Shown here piece by piece: positions 24,972-32,647 of a stretch of DNA of 64,000 bases. The notes beneath the pieces are model-generated. The model was not told the DNA's origin and made no database searches. It saw only the letters and a list, made by a program, of their open reading frames with translations. The position numbers and the translations under genes were made by a program. Source of the DNA: JAFGRU01 sp963665915 (GTDB lineage: Bacteria > Desulfobacterota > Desulfuromonadia > Desulfuromonadales > JAAYDE01); assembly GCA_963665915.2 (NCBI GenBank), contig CAXXSG010000006.1, positions 124,001 to 188,000 of the forward strand, given 5' to 3'. The number at the start of each line of letters is the position of its first letter. Position 1 is the stretch's first letter.

Positions 24972-25691
24972 TCACTCTTCCCACTGTTCCAGCTTATCGA
25001 CAAAACGGTCCAGCGCACTGACGACTATTTCCTCGATTTTTTTTCCTTTTTCGGCACTCGCAACTTCCGGGTTGCCCCACACACCGCCAGGCCAGAAGCG
25101 CCGCTTGTCACGCACCAGTATTCCAGTTGGAAAAGCGGGGTACTCCTTCTTCCCCTCCCCTTTCACCAGGTGGGGATGAGAAAACATGATCCTTGATGTT
25201 TCAATCTCCCCGGCATGAGAATCGTCGGGAGTTTCAATAATCTTCTTCCCTTCTTTCATAGCCAGTTGATATTCGGTAACAATCGCCAGTTTTATATCCT
25301 GAAATACATCAATCAGCTTTTCTCCGGCATCCTGCAGGCAAGCGACATGAGTTCCCCCGGCATGCCCGGTCAGGAAGATGAAATTTCTGAGCCCCTGTTT
25401 CCTGAGGGAAGTGACAATATCGACAGCCAGCCCCTTGAGGGTTTCGGTGGTAATGGAAACCGTTCCCGGATGGTTGGAAGAAGAGCGGCAAACACCGTAG
25501 TGAATCGGTGGGGCAACAAAAATATCTCTTTTTTCCGCTAGTTTGCAACCAACCTCGACGGCATGAAGCGTGTCCGTGGAAAGAGGAAGATGGCTACCAT
25601 GCTCTTCCGTCGAGCCAAAAGGTATCAGGACCGTCCGGGTCCTGGTCAAACCCTCCTCAAATTCACTCATGGTTAAATTTTCCAGCAACAA
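24972..25691 (-). CDS. Creatininase-family amidohydrolase
   Basis: A 239-residue protein. IPFGSTEEHGSHLPLSTDTLHA carries the Glu/His/Asp metal ligands of the creatininase fold, and FLTGHAGGTHV and SHAGEIETSRIM follow with additional ligands. Members hydrolyse cyclic amides or act in cofactor pathways (FAPy deamidases, MftE). No mycofactocin gene lies nearby, so the substrate is unknown. The start is read as TTG at 25689-25691, 9 bases after AGGAG on the minus strand; the family usually begins around this LENLTMSEFE stretch. It ends convergently 10 bases from the DUF1858 gene. Confidence 0.8.
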   Translation of the reverse strand: MLLENLTMSEFEEGLTRTRTVLIPFGSTEEHGSHLPLSTDTLHAVEVGCKLAEKRDIFVAPPIHYGVCRSSSNHPGTVSITTETLKGLAVDIVTSLRKQGLRNFIFLTGHAGGTHVACLQDAGEKLIDVFQDIKLAIVTEYQLAMKEGKKIIETPDDSHAGEIETSRIMFSHPHLVKGEGKKEYPAFPTGILVRDKRRFWPGGVWGNPEVASAEKGKKIEEIVVSALDRFVDKLEQWEE

Positions 25692-25762
25692 ATTGGGTTA
25701 CTCCTATATTTGTTAACTCTTTGTGAAAAATCAGGTGCTTTTATATTGAAAAACAGATTTTC

Positions 25763-25771
25763 TGATATAAT
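25763..25771 (+). promoter_or_regulatory. Extended -10 element upstream of PEP-CTERM gene
   Basis: TGATATAAT lies 49 bases before the PEP-CTERM protein start, with TTGAAA 14 bases before the TATAAT, a short spacer. The same TGnTATAAT form occurs before the YHS gene and the catalase remnant. Confidence 0.4.
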
Positions 25772-25819
25772 TACCAAGAAGGTAATAGTTTCTTCATTCC
25801 TGCCACGGAAGGGGGGGGA

Positions 25820-26458
25820 ATGAAAACTCTTTTAATATCATTTATTTCCACATCATTATTTCTGGGCATCTTTTCAACAATATTGGCCATTCCGTGCCAT
25901 ACCCAGAATGATCACTGCAAGGGATATGAAAAGTTGCCAGTTCGGCATTTCGTCCCATCGTTTTCTGAATCCAGCAACTTTACTTCCAATAATTTATCTC
26001 GGTCTTCAGAGGAATATGGCCCCAGAAATGGAGAAACACTCTTTAATTCTGCCGATACCCGAAGGAACATTTCATGGCTTGACACCAGAGGACCTCAAAA
26101 CAAAGATTTCGGATACCAGAACGGACCCCAAACTATTTACCCCAACAAAAATTCAGAAAAGTTACGGAGCCGGGGTACCAGTCCTCTAGGCCCGGTGGTT
26201 TTTAACTGGAATTTCCCAACTGAGGGAACAGGCGGAGCAGGAAGACCAGGCAGCCAGCAGCCAGAAATCCTTGTTTTGGCTGAAGTTTTCCCGAATCAGG
26301 AGTTCGATGGGCCGTGGAAAACCCGGGGGCCGGACAACCAAAACCCCAAAGCCAACAGCACCGCGAATACTCCTGTACCTGAACCTTCCACTTTTCTCCT
26401 CCTAGGCTCCGGGTTTTTGGGCATGGCAGTTTACCTACGAAAAAGGGGAAAAAAGTAA
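25820..26458 (+). CDS. PEP-CTERM sorting-signal exoprotein
   Basis: A 212-residue secreted protein: signal peptide MKTLLISFISTSLFLGIFST followed by ILA, a low-complexity Asn/Ser/Gly/Pro-rich middle, and a C-terminal sorting tail VPEPSTFLLLGSGFLGMAVY ending in a KRGKK basic cluster. This tripartite tail is the PEP-CTERM signal cleaved by exosortase during export to the cell surface or exopolysaccharide. The middle has no recognised domain. No exosortase gene is in the window, so the substrate is separated from its enzyme, as is usual. GGGGGG just before the ATG is a poor but G-rich ribosome binding site. It ends at a strong terminator. Confidence 0.85.
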   Translation: MKTLLISFISTSLFLGIFSTILAIPCHTQNDHCKGYEKLPVRHFVPSFSESSNFTSNNLSRSSEEYGPRNGETLFNSADTRRNISWLDTRGPQNKDFGYQNGPQTIYPNKNSEKLRSRGTSPLGPVVFNWNFPTEGTGGAGRPGSQQPEILVLAEVFPNQEFDGPWKTRGPDNQNPKANSTANTPVPEPSTFLLLGSGFLGMAVYLRKRGKK

Positions 26459-26493
26459 CTCATGTAATTAAAGAGTTTATATAAAAGAAATTG

Positions 26494-26519
26494 AGGCGGA
26501 TTCTAAACCGCCTTTTTTT
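26494..26519 (+). terminator. Terminator of the PEP-CTERM gene
   Basis: AGGCGG/CCGCCT stem with an 8-base loop and seven T residues on the plus strand, 35 bases after the stop codon. Confidence 0.85.
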
Positions 26520-26584
26520 CTGTTCAGCGTTTCTCTCCGGTCACATGCCCACGAGGGTTCGGAAAGATTTTTTCCAGACAAACG

Positions 26585-27346
26585 TTACAGAAGATTCAAA
26601 AAACGGTGATTCTGAGGGATGACACGGACATCCGGATGAATTCCGGCGGCGAGTTCCTGCATCCGCAACAGCTTATCAGCAGGAATAGCAACCCCTGCCT
26701 CATCGGAAAGAGGTTGAAGAATGAGCGGTATTTCAGGTGCTGTTGTCCGCACCAACGTGGCCGCGCGGATGAGCTCATCCTCACAAGTCCCCTGGCTCAC
26801 GACGACTTTTACGCAGCAGCCACACTGTGAGGCAAGTTCAAGGAACTCTTGATGCTCTTGCCACGGGGTGGGCCTTCCGGTCATGGATGACAACTTGATA
26901 TCCATGGCCACAAAACCAAGATAAGGAAGCACCTTTTTCAATGCGTCCGGGAGAGTGCCGTTGGTTTCCAAATAGAGCGGCAGAAATTCCCGCAGTCGTG
27001 GAAGCCAATCAACCAGGACCTTTTCATGAAGAAGCGGCTCACCGCCGGTCAGGCTGATGGAATGGTAGGCCCGGGGATGAGCCACTTTCCAGGTCGCAAC
27101 CAGTTCCGCTGCGAAAGCAAGAGAAACCGGATTTGGCACTTCCTCGAATCGTCCGCTCCCAGGCTCCCGTTCGAACCGGCAGAATTCCCCAGCTTCGACC
27201 CCGGTGTCGCAATAGGAGCAGGTCCAGTTACAGCCACCAAAGCGGATAAATATCTGCCGAACTCCGACCCAGGGGCCCTCTCCCTGGATAGATGAAAAAA
27301 TTTCGATAAGCCGGGCTTCACTCCCGGGTAAAGGCGGCGCAGGCAT
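26585..27346 (-). CDS. queE: 7-carboxy-7-deazaguanine synthase QueE (radical SAM)
   Basis: A 253-residue radical SAM enzyme of queuosine/deazapurine synthesis. It converts carboxytetrahydropterin (made by QueD) to 7-carboxy-7-deazaguanine. EIFSSIQGEGPWVGVRQIFIRF leads to GGCNWTCSYCDT, the CxxxCxxC [4Fe-4S] site at about 37-44, then SLTGGEPLLH. The ATG at 27344-27346 is chosen because GGGAG lies 8 bases upstream and the family starts here; the frame continues upstream into queD. It overlaps the queD end by 29 bases, so they form an operon. No other deazapurine genes are in the window. Confidence 0.92.
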   Translation of the reverse strand: MPAPPLPGSEARLIEIFSSIQGEGPWVGVRQIFIRFGGCNWTCSYCDTGVEAGEFCRFEREPGSGRFEEVPNPVSLAFAAELVATWKVAHPRAYHSISLTGGEPLLHEKVLVDWLPRLREFLPLYLETNGTLPDALKKVLPYLGFVAMDIKLSSMTGRPTPWQEHQEFLELASQCGCCVKVVVSQGTCEDELIRAATLVRTTAPEIPLILQPLSDEAGVAIPADKLLRMQELAAGIHPDVRVIPQNHRFLNLL

Positions 27347-27689
27347 TATCCGACTCCCAGACACGAACCTTTTCAAGAGCAACCTGGTGGGCAGTAAAGA
27401 CTTTCTCCAGTTCCTCAAACAGATAACGGGCAATATTTTCCGAGGAAGGGCTGAGGTCAGTAAATGCCGGCAGATCATTCAGATATTTGTGATCCAGAGT
27501 TTCAAGAAGCGCTTTGGTTTCTTTTTTAAGAACTTTAAAGTCAATCCCGAGGCCGGATTTATTAAGGGATTCAGCCTTTACCGTGACTTCGACTTTCCAG
27601 TTGTGTCCATGCAGATTCTCACAATCCCCCTGATAGTGGAGAAGATTGTGGGCTGCGGCAAATGAAGTCTCAATCGTTAAATGGTACAT
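27318..27689 (-). CDS. queD: 6-carboxy-5,6,7,8-tetrahydropterin synthase QueD
   Basis: A 123-residue enzyme that makes carboxytetrahydropterin from dihydroneopterin triphosphate. Zinc ligands: His14 region in SFAAAHNLLHYQGDCENLHGHNW, with catalytic Cys in GDCENLHGHN, and ETLDHKYLND downstream. WESDNACAAFTRE at the C-terminus holds the family's terminal Glu. It is directly followed by queE with overlapping frames. Length is standard. Confidence 0.93.
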   Translation of the reverse strand: MYHLTIETSFAAAHNLLHYQGDCENLHGHNWKVEVTVKAESLNKSGLGIDFKVLKKETKALLETLDHKYLNDLPAFTDLSPSSENIARYLFEELEKVFTAHQVALEKVRVWESDNACAAFTRE

Positions 27690-27701
27690 GTCTGTCCTTT
27701 T

Positions 27702-27896
27702 TTATTGCGAATGGTGCTCATCAGCATCATCTTCAGGCTTCTTATCCCCTTCGATGCGATACCCCTCATCCGCCCATTTGCCCAAGTCGATTAAACGGCA
27801 CCTGTCACAGCAAAAAGGACGCGTCGGAGTTGTATGCCAGTTGACATCCTTTCGGCAAGTGGGGCATTTGACTGTCAGGGTTTTTTTTTGAGCCAT
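27702..27896 (-). CDS. yacG: YacG-type zinc-binding DNA gyrase inhibitor
   Basis: A 64-residue cytoplasmic protein with a zinc finger: VKCPTCRKDVNW, then RPFCCDRCRLIDLGKWADEGYRI. The four Cys and the CRLIDLGKWA stretch are the YacG signature; E. coli YacG binds GyrB and blocks gyrase. The ATG at 27894-27896 fits family length; the frame stays open to an ATG at 27941, and neither has a clear ribosome binding site, so the start is uncertain. The acidic tail (DKKPEDDADEHH) is longer than in E. coli. It lies 12 bases upstream of queD on the same strand. Confidence 0.88.
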   Translation of the reverse strand: MAQKKTLTVKCPTCRKDVNWHTTPTRPFCCDRCRLIDLGKWADEGYRIEGDKKPEDDADEHHSQ

Positions 27897-27956
27897 AGCG
27901 TTGCTGGTTTCAGGGCCTTTCCTAGTGATACATTCGATCATATCATACCCGAAAAT

Positions 27957-28544
27957 TCATTTTGGAGGAAAATAGTGATTAACTGTAAGGCCGATCTCTT
28001 CGAGCCACTCTTTCCTTTGTTTCTCGGAACTAAGAACCAATATGTTGAACATCCGTCGATAAAACCCGGGTACACCGCAAAATTCAAAAATACAGTTCTT
28101 CCACAGGGTCTCAAGTGGATCCCCAAAAACATCATTCTCTCTTTCCGTCGAAGTGTTGAATACCACGGCTGTCCGGGCTCGCAGAAGACCCTTTGGAATC
28201 CCTTCCCCTTGGTCGCCCTCAATAAATTAATAGGCAACGCCGGGTCGGATAACCCTGTCCACCCATCCTTTCAGTAGTGCGGGCGGTTGACCCCACCAGT
28301 TGGGATGAATAATGATGAACCCATCCGCCTCGGAAAGCTCCCTGCAATGAACAACAATTTCCGGCGGCAAAGACGCATCCCTGGGAATTTCTCCGGAAGC
28401 CAGAAGGGGGTCGAACTTCTCCTCATATAAATCATGGAAATTAACTTCATGACCGTTCCCCTCAAGTGTGGCTACGGCAGTCACGGCGATGGCATGATTG
28501 AAACTCGTTTTATCAGGATGTGCCAGAATGATGGAAATTTTCAT
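27957..28544 (-). pseudogene. NAD(P)H:quinone oxidoreductase (KefF/NQO family) with one in-frame stop
   Basis: The full frame encodes ~195 residues of a flavodoxin-fold quinone reductase. The first part has MKISIILAHPDKTSFNHA and FIIIHPNWWGQPPALLKGWVDR. After TAA (28229-28227), the same frame continues FIEGDQGEGIPKGLLRARTA, then WKNCIFEFCGVPGFYRRM and KQRKEWLEE. The stop stands where relatives have Glu (AYEF...EGD), so a single GAA to TAA change explains it. No frameshift is needed. The upstream site TTGGAG before ATG 28544 is intact. Either a recent loss or a base-call error; the N-terminal 105 residues alone would lack the C-terminal half. No potassium channel neighbour. Confidence 0.8.
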
Positions 28545-28608
28545 GTGTTTTCAACTCCAATAAAACAATCCAGGAGACCTTGAGGAGCCAATTGTGTCCC
28601 TGATAGTA

Positions 28609-28640
28609 AAAAGGCCTATCCTTTTTCAGGTAGGCCTTTT
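28609..28640 (-). terminator. Terminator after the ABC transporter operon
   Basis: Stem AAAAGGCCTA/TAGGCCTTTT with a 12-base loop, about 100 bases past the ATPase stop codon. T residues follow the stem on the minus strand. Confidence 0.75.
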
Positions 28641-28739
28641 GCCGGTTTGCGAAAACAAGGAAGCTCTCAATACATTGTAAAGTCGCATTCCAAAGAAACG
28701 AAAAGACTTTCGTTACAAAGCCCCAGAGGCAACAGACTC

Positions 28740-29483
28740 CTAATGATGTTTCACATGAGCTAAAAAGTCCTTCAGGCGTTCCGACTTCGGGTTTTTCATC
28801 ACAACTTCAGGCTTGCCTTCCTCTACTATTCTGCCTTCATCCATAAAAATAAGCCTGCTCCCAACCTGGGAAGCAAATCCCATTTCATGAGTGACAACAA
28901 TCATGGTCATACCGCTGTCCTTGGCAATGTTTTTCATAACATCCAAAACTTCACCAATCATTTCGGGGTCCAGAGCCGATGTCGGCTCATCAAACAACAT
29001 GACTTTGGGGTTGACGGCAAGGGCACGGGCTATGGCGACACGTTGCTGCTGCCCTCCGGAAAGCTGGCCGGGAAGTTTGTTTTCAAATTCAGCCAAGCCG
29101 ACCTTGTCCAGCAGGTCACTGGCAATCTCTTCAGCCTCGGCCTTTTTCATGCTTCTCGCCTTACGGGGACCGAAAGCAACATTTTCAAGCGCAGTCATGT
29201 GCGGGAAAAGATTGAATTGCTGAAAAACCATCCCAACTTCCAACCGGACTTGACGAACTCTACGTCTTTCAGCAGGGATCTTGATACTGTCAACAACCAA
29301 CTCTCCGCTGCTAATCATTTCCAGACAATTAATGCAGCGGATAAGGGTTGATTTTCCGGACCCGGACGGACCGATGACGACGACAACCTCGCCCTCATCA
29401 ACATGAAAGTTTATGTTGTGCAGGACTTCCGTATCACCAAATGATTTGCATACATTTTTCAGTTCAATAATGCTCGATCTCAT
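28740..29483 (-). CDS. glnQ: Polar amino acid ABC transporter, ATP-binding protein (GlnQ type)
   Basis: A 247-residue ATPase: Walker A GPSGSGKSTLIR at about 36-47, Q-loop MVFQQFNLFPH, signature LSGGQQQRVAIARAL, Walker B VMLFDEPTSALDP and switch His in VVTHEMGFA. This matches the GlnQ/HisP class of the polar amino acid uptake family. The ATG at 29481-29483 is used; an in-frame TTG two codons earlier is less likely. It follows the permease gene by 116 bases on the same strand, in the order binding protein, permease, ATPase. Substrate is probably a polar amino acid; not resolvable from sequence. Confidence 0.93.
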   Translation of the reverse strand: MRSSIIELKNVCKSFGDTEVLHNINFHVDEGEVVVVIGPSGSGKSTLIRCINCLEMISSGELVVDSIKIPAERRRVRQVRLEVGMVFQQFNLFPHMTALENVAFGPRKARSMKKAEAEEIASDLLDKVGLAEFENKLPGQLSGGQQQRVAIARALAVNPKVMLFDEPTSALDPEMIGEVLDVMKNIAKDSGMTMIVVTHEMGFASQVGSRLIFMDEGRIVEEGKPEVVMKNPKSERLKDFLAHVKHH

Positions 29484-29599
29484 TTTCAACTTTCTATTTA
29501 GGCTCGCGGCCTGCCCTTCTTAAAAAAGCAGACAAATCAATCCTCCCTGTGGCTTCTGAAAAGAAAAAAGCTGACGCCTTTTTTATCATTTGCAGCCAG

Positions 29600-30322
29600 C
29601 TAGAATATTTTCATTCTTTTTTCGAGATGTCTTAATGTCATGGCGAGAACGGTTGTCATGATCATGTACATAATTGCCACAGTCAACCAGACCTCCAACG
29701 CTCTGAAGTTGCTGGCCATAATTTCCTGCCCCTGCCGGGTTAATTCACCGACCCCGATAACAATGAACAGAGAAGTGTCCTTGAGGCTGATAATAAACTG
29801 ATTACCGAGCGGAGGGATCATCCTTCTGAAAGCTATCGGACCAATAACGTGCAAGATCAGTTGAGCACGACTGATCCCCAGGGACATTCCAGCTTCCAAA
29901 AGCCCCTTGTCCACAGAAATGACCGAGCCACGAACAATTTCGGCAATATAGGCGCCCGCGTTGATGATAATTGTGATGACAGCGGCAGTGAGAGCTTCTA
30001 TTCGAAACCGTTCAATATCAGTGACAACTTTTACGAGCATTGGGAAGGCAAAATAGATAAACATCGCCTGAACTATAATCGGGGTGCCACGAATTGTCTC
30101 GACATAACCACCGGAAACATAACGGATCAGGACAGAGATTGTTCGGTAAATCCCGTGCGGTGCTTCACCAAGGGAAGGAGTCCCTGCTAAGCGCCCCAAG
30201 CCAGCTAAAATACCACAGATCATGCCACCGATAATCCCCAGGATGGTAATCACCCAGGTTAATTTGGCGCCAATAAGAAGAGCCGGAATAGATTCGAGAA
30301 TAACTGAAAATTCAAAACCCAT
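29600..30322 (-). CDS. glnP: Polar amino acid ABC transporter, permease (GlnP/HisM type)
   Basis: A 240-residue inner-membrane protein with about five membrane segments. The conserved ETIRGTPIIVQ early motif and the EAA-type coupling loop LLEAGMSLGISRAQLILHVIGP at about 150-171 contact the ATPase. AGGTGAG lies 7 bases before the ATG. It sits between the binding protein and ATPase genes. A large hairpin (30358-30403) lies between it and the binding-protein gene and may lower its expression relative to that gene. Confidence 0.92.
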   Translation of the reverse strand: MGFEFSVILESIPALLIGAKLTWVITILGIIGGMICGILAGLGRLAGTPSLGEAPHGIYRTISVLIRYVSGGYVETIRGTPIIVQAMFIYFAFPMLVKVVTDIERFRIEALTAAVITIIINAGAYIAEIVRGSVISVDKGLLEAGMSLGISRAQLILHVIGPIAFRRMIPPLGNQFIISLKDTSLFIVIGVGELTRQGQEIMASNFRALEVWLTVAIMYMIMTTVLAMTLRHLEKRMKIF

Positions 30323-30357
30323 TAATTTATCTCACCTGTTAGGAGATATTTCAAGAA

Positions 30358-30403
30358 AACAGGGGGCTTTTCTGTGTAAACTATTTCAGAGAAGCCCCCT
30401 GTT
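30358..30403 (-). terminator. Intra-operon hairpin between binding protein and permease
   Basis: AACAGGGGGCTT pairs perfectly with AAGCCCCCTGTT across a 22-base interior that can pair partly itself. On the minus strand it is followed by TTCTTG rather than a clean T-run, so it probably acts as a partial terminator or 3'-stabilising hairpin favouring the binding-protein mRNA. Confidence 0.6.
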
Positions 30404-30434
30404 CCTCCAACTTAAAGAGGTGTTTCTTGCAAAA

Positions 30435-31172
30435 TTATTCAGGGTCTGAATCAAACCATTTTCGGTACAGATCGGCGTAAGCACCATCTTCCATCATCTC
30501 AAGGAGAGCTACATTGGTCTTTTCGCGCAATTTACTTCCCTGGGGAAAAGCAATCCCGTACTGGGCCGCTTTGACATCGGGCCCGACGGCTTTGACCTTG
30601 CCGTTGCCAGCGGTCTTGATGTAGTAGAGCACGTTCGGGGTGTCATGCATTGCGGCATCAGCCCCGCCTGTTGCAACTTCAAGATAGGCCTGGTCAATAT
30701 TCGGGAACTTGACAACTTTCTTCGCGCCGAGGGTTTCAACATATTCAACAGTTGCCGTCCCGAGCTTGACTGCAACAACTTTGCCCTTCAGATCCGCCGG
30801 AACCTTGATATCGCTGTTTTCTGTTCGAACCATGACCTTCAGACCTGCTCTGAAGTAGGGGTGAGAAAAGTCAATTGCCTTTTCCCTGGAAGACTTGATG
30901 AAAATGGCCGCAAGGGCAACGTCCAGATTGCCGGTTGTCAGTCCAGGAATCAAGCCATTGAAGTCCATGGGTTTGAGTTCATATTCAACACCGATGCGTT
31001 TGGCAATTTCCGCCCAGAGATCAATATCGAACCCCGTGTATTTTCCATCCTTGCCTTTGTATTCAAAGGGGACAAAAGCCGTGTCAACACCGACATACAA
31101 CTTTTCAGCAAATGCTGCTCCAGACGCAAAAATCATGATACTTACAAGAACCAATACCGCCAGTTTTTTCAT
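30435..31172 (-). CDS. glnH: Periplasmic polar amino acid-binding protein (GlnH/FliY family)
   Basis: A 245-residue exported protein. Signal peptide MKKLAVLVLVSIMIFASG ends near AAFA|EKLYVG at about residue 23. The mature domain reads VGVDTAFVPFEYKGKDGKYTGFDIDLWAEIAKRIG, the family 3 solute-binding signature, and DAAMHDTPNVLYYIK later. An Arg that usually binds the alpha-carboxylate lies in the MVRTENSD region. GAGGAGG precedes the ATG. It is the first gene of the transporter operon. Ligand unknown; proximity to two aminomutases (next operon) suggests an amino acid or beta-amino acid. Confidence 0.92.
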   Translation of the reverse strand: MKKLAVLVLVSIMIFASGAAFAEKLYVGVDTAFVPFEYKGKDGKYTGFDIDLWAEIAKRIGVEYELKPMDFNGLIPGLTTGNLDVALAAIFIKSSREKAIDFSHPYFRAGLKVMVRTENSDIKVPADLKGKVVAVKLGTATVEYVETLGAKKVVKFPNIDQAYLEVATGGADAAMHDTPNVLYYIKTAGNGKVKAVGPDVKAAQYGIAFPQGSKLREKTNVALLEMMEDGAYADLYRKWFDSDPE

Positions 31173-31376
31173 AATGTTTCCTCCTCTTTGAGTTAAGTTT
31201 CCAGAAAATTAAAAGAAAATCTCAATGTCGAGAATGGAACCAGTCTTCTTCCTCCCGAACCTGCCAATGGAGCCGGAGGTAAAGCAAAGCCTCAGGTGTA
31301 CTCGTCTGGATGTATCCTGTTGCTACTTTATACTACTGAAATTAATAGTCTATTACATTTTTGGATGAATGCAAAA

Positions 31377-32573
31377 TCAGTACAGTGGGACCTCCGGCAG
31401 ATCATCGAGCCAACCGCCATCTTCAGTGAGTTGCCTGACCAGAATGCGAGAGGATTCCTCTTCGTGCCCGGGTCGAGCGTGCAACTGCTTGAGAATCAGT
31501 TTGCCGTCGAGCTGACCGCAGATCTCGAGTTTGCCGATGTCGTGGCCAATGATGAACTTGAACCGCTTGGCGTATCCATCCATAAGCTGCCGGGCCGCGT
31601 CGACAATCTCGACTCCTTCCTTGAGCGGCACCTGGAAATGATGCCGAACCCTCTCCACCGGCATACACTGGTAGAGATAATAAGGGTTAACGCCGATCTT
31701 GAGAAGGCCACTCATCAGTTTAACCAGGGTTTTAACATCGTCATTAACTCCGCGCAGGAAAACCGCCTGGTTGTTGACGGTGATTCCGGCCTGTCGCAGG
31801 CGCAGCAGAGCTTCGCTTGCGAGCGGCGTAATCTCTTTAGGATGATTGAAATGGGTCGGAACAAACAAGGCCTTGTGCTGATTGAACTCGGTCAGCATCT
31901 CAATCAGTTCATTATCAAAAAAACGGATCGGGTAGACTACCGGAGTTCGTGAGCCAATGCGCACGTAATCGAGATGTGGAATATCTTTAAGAGCGGCAAG
32001 CATCCGGCGTAAAGTATCGGTCGGCAGCATGAAGGGATCACCGCCGGAAATCACGACATTCGTGATCTGAGGATTGTCTGCGATATAGGCGGCTGCGCCC
32101 TGGAAGTTCTTGACCGTCTGCTCATTGGGCAGGCCGACCATCCGTTTGCGGAAACAATGCCGACAGTACATCGCACAATATTCAGTGGCAACGACAAGCG
32201 CAGTGTAGGAATACTTATGCAGAACCCCATTGCCCTTGTCATGCTTATCGTCGCCGTAAGGGTCTTTGGTCGTATCACCCATAGCACCGGCGACGATCAG
32301 CTCTTCACTTTGCGGTATGCAGAGTTTACGAATAGGGTCTAGCGGATCATCCCGGTCGATAAGGCTCAAATAATAACGAGGGATGTTCATCGGATGCAAA
32401 TCAACCACCTGACGCAAGTCCCCAAAATCCTCAGGGGGCAGTTGCAAGGTTTCGGCAAGCTGGTCAATACTCGTGATATTGTTTTTTAGTTCCTGCTGCC
32501 AGTCAAGATTGGCCCACTCGACAGCGTCAAGGTCACTTTTCTTGTTAGCAATTACTTCAGATTTTTCAAACAT
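31377..32573 (-). CDS. KamA-family radical SAM aminomutase (second copy)
   Basis: A 398-residue protein of the lysine 2,3-aminomutase family, which swaps the alpha-amino group to the beta-carbon using SAM, a [4Fe-4S] cluster and PLP. The cluster motif is EYCAMYCRHCFRKRM; VVISGGDPFMLPTD, YVRIGSRTPVV and FVPTHFNHPKEIT follow. By eye, positions that bind the lysine side chain in the clostridial enzyme (two Asp) read as Met (YQCMPVER) and a HisAsp context (IIGHDIGK) here, so another substrate or role is possible. The start at 32571-32573 is chosen as the first ATG in the family context. It lies 74 bases after the other copy; no ribosome binding site is strong. Confidence 0.88.
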   Translation of the reverse strand: MFEKSEVIANKKSDLDAVEWANLDWQQELKNNITSIDQLAETLQLPPEDFGDLRQVVDLHPMNIPRYYLSLIDRDDPLDPIRKLCIPQSEELIVAGAMGDTTKDPYGDDKHDKGNGVLHKYSYTALVVATEYCAMYCRHCFRKRMVGLPNEQTVKNFQGAAAYIADNPQITNVVISGGDPFMLPTDTLRRMLAALKDIPHLDYVRIGSRTPVVYPIRFFDNELIEMLTEFNQHKALFVPTHFNHPKEITPLASEALLRLRQAGITVNNQAVFLRGVNDDVKTLVKLMSGLLKIGVNPYYLYQCMPVERVRHHFQVPLKEGVEIVDAARQLMDGYAKRFKFIIGHDIGKLEICGQLDGKLILKQLHARPGHEEESSRILVRQLTEDGGWLDDLPEVPLY

Positions 32574-32647
32574 TGATTTCTTTCGGTTTTGGGTAGTAAG
32601 CGAGCCGAGGCCCGGCTTGATGTAATCAGCCAATCAACACAATGTTG

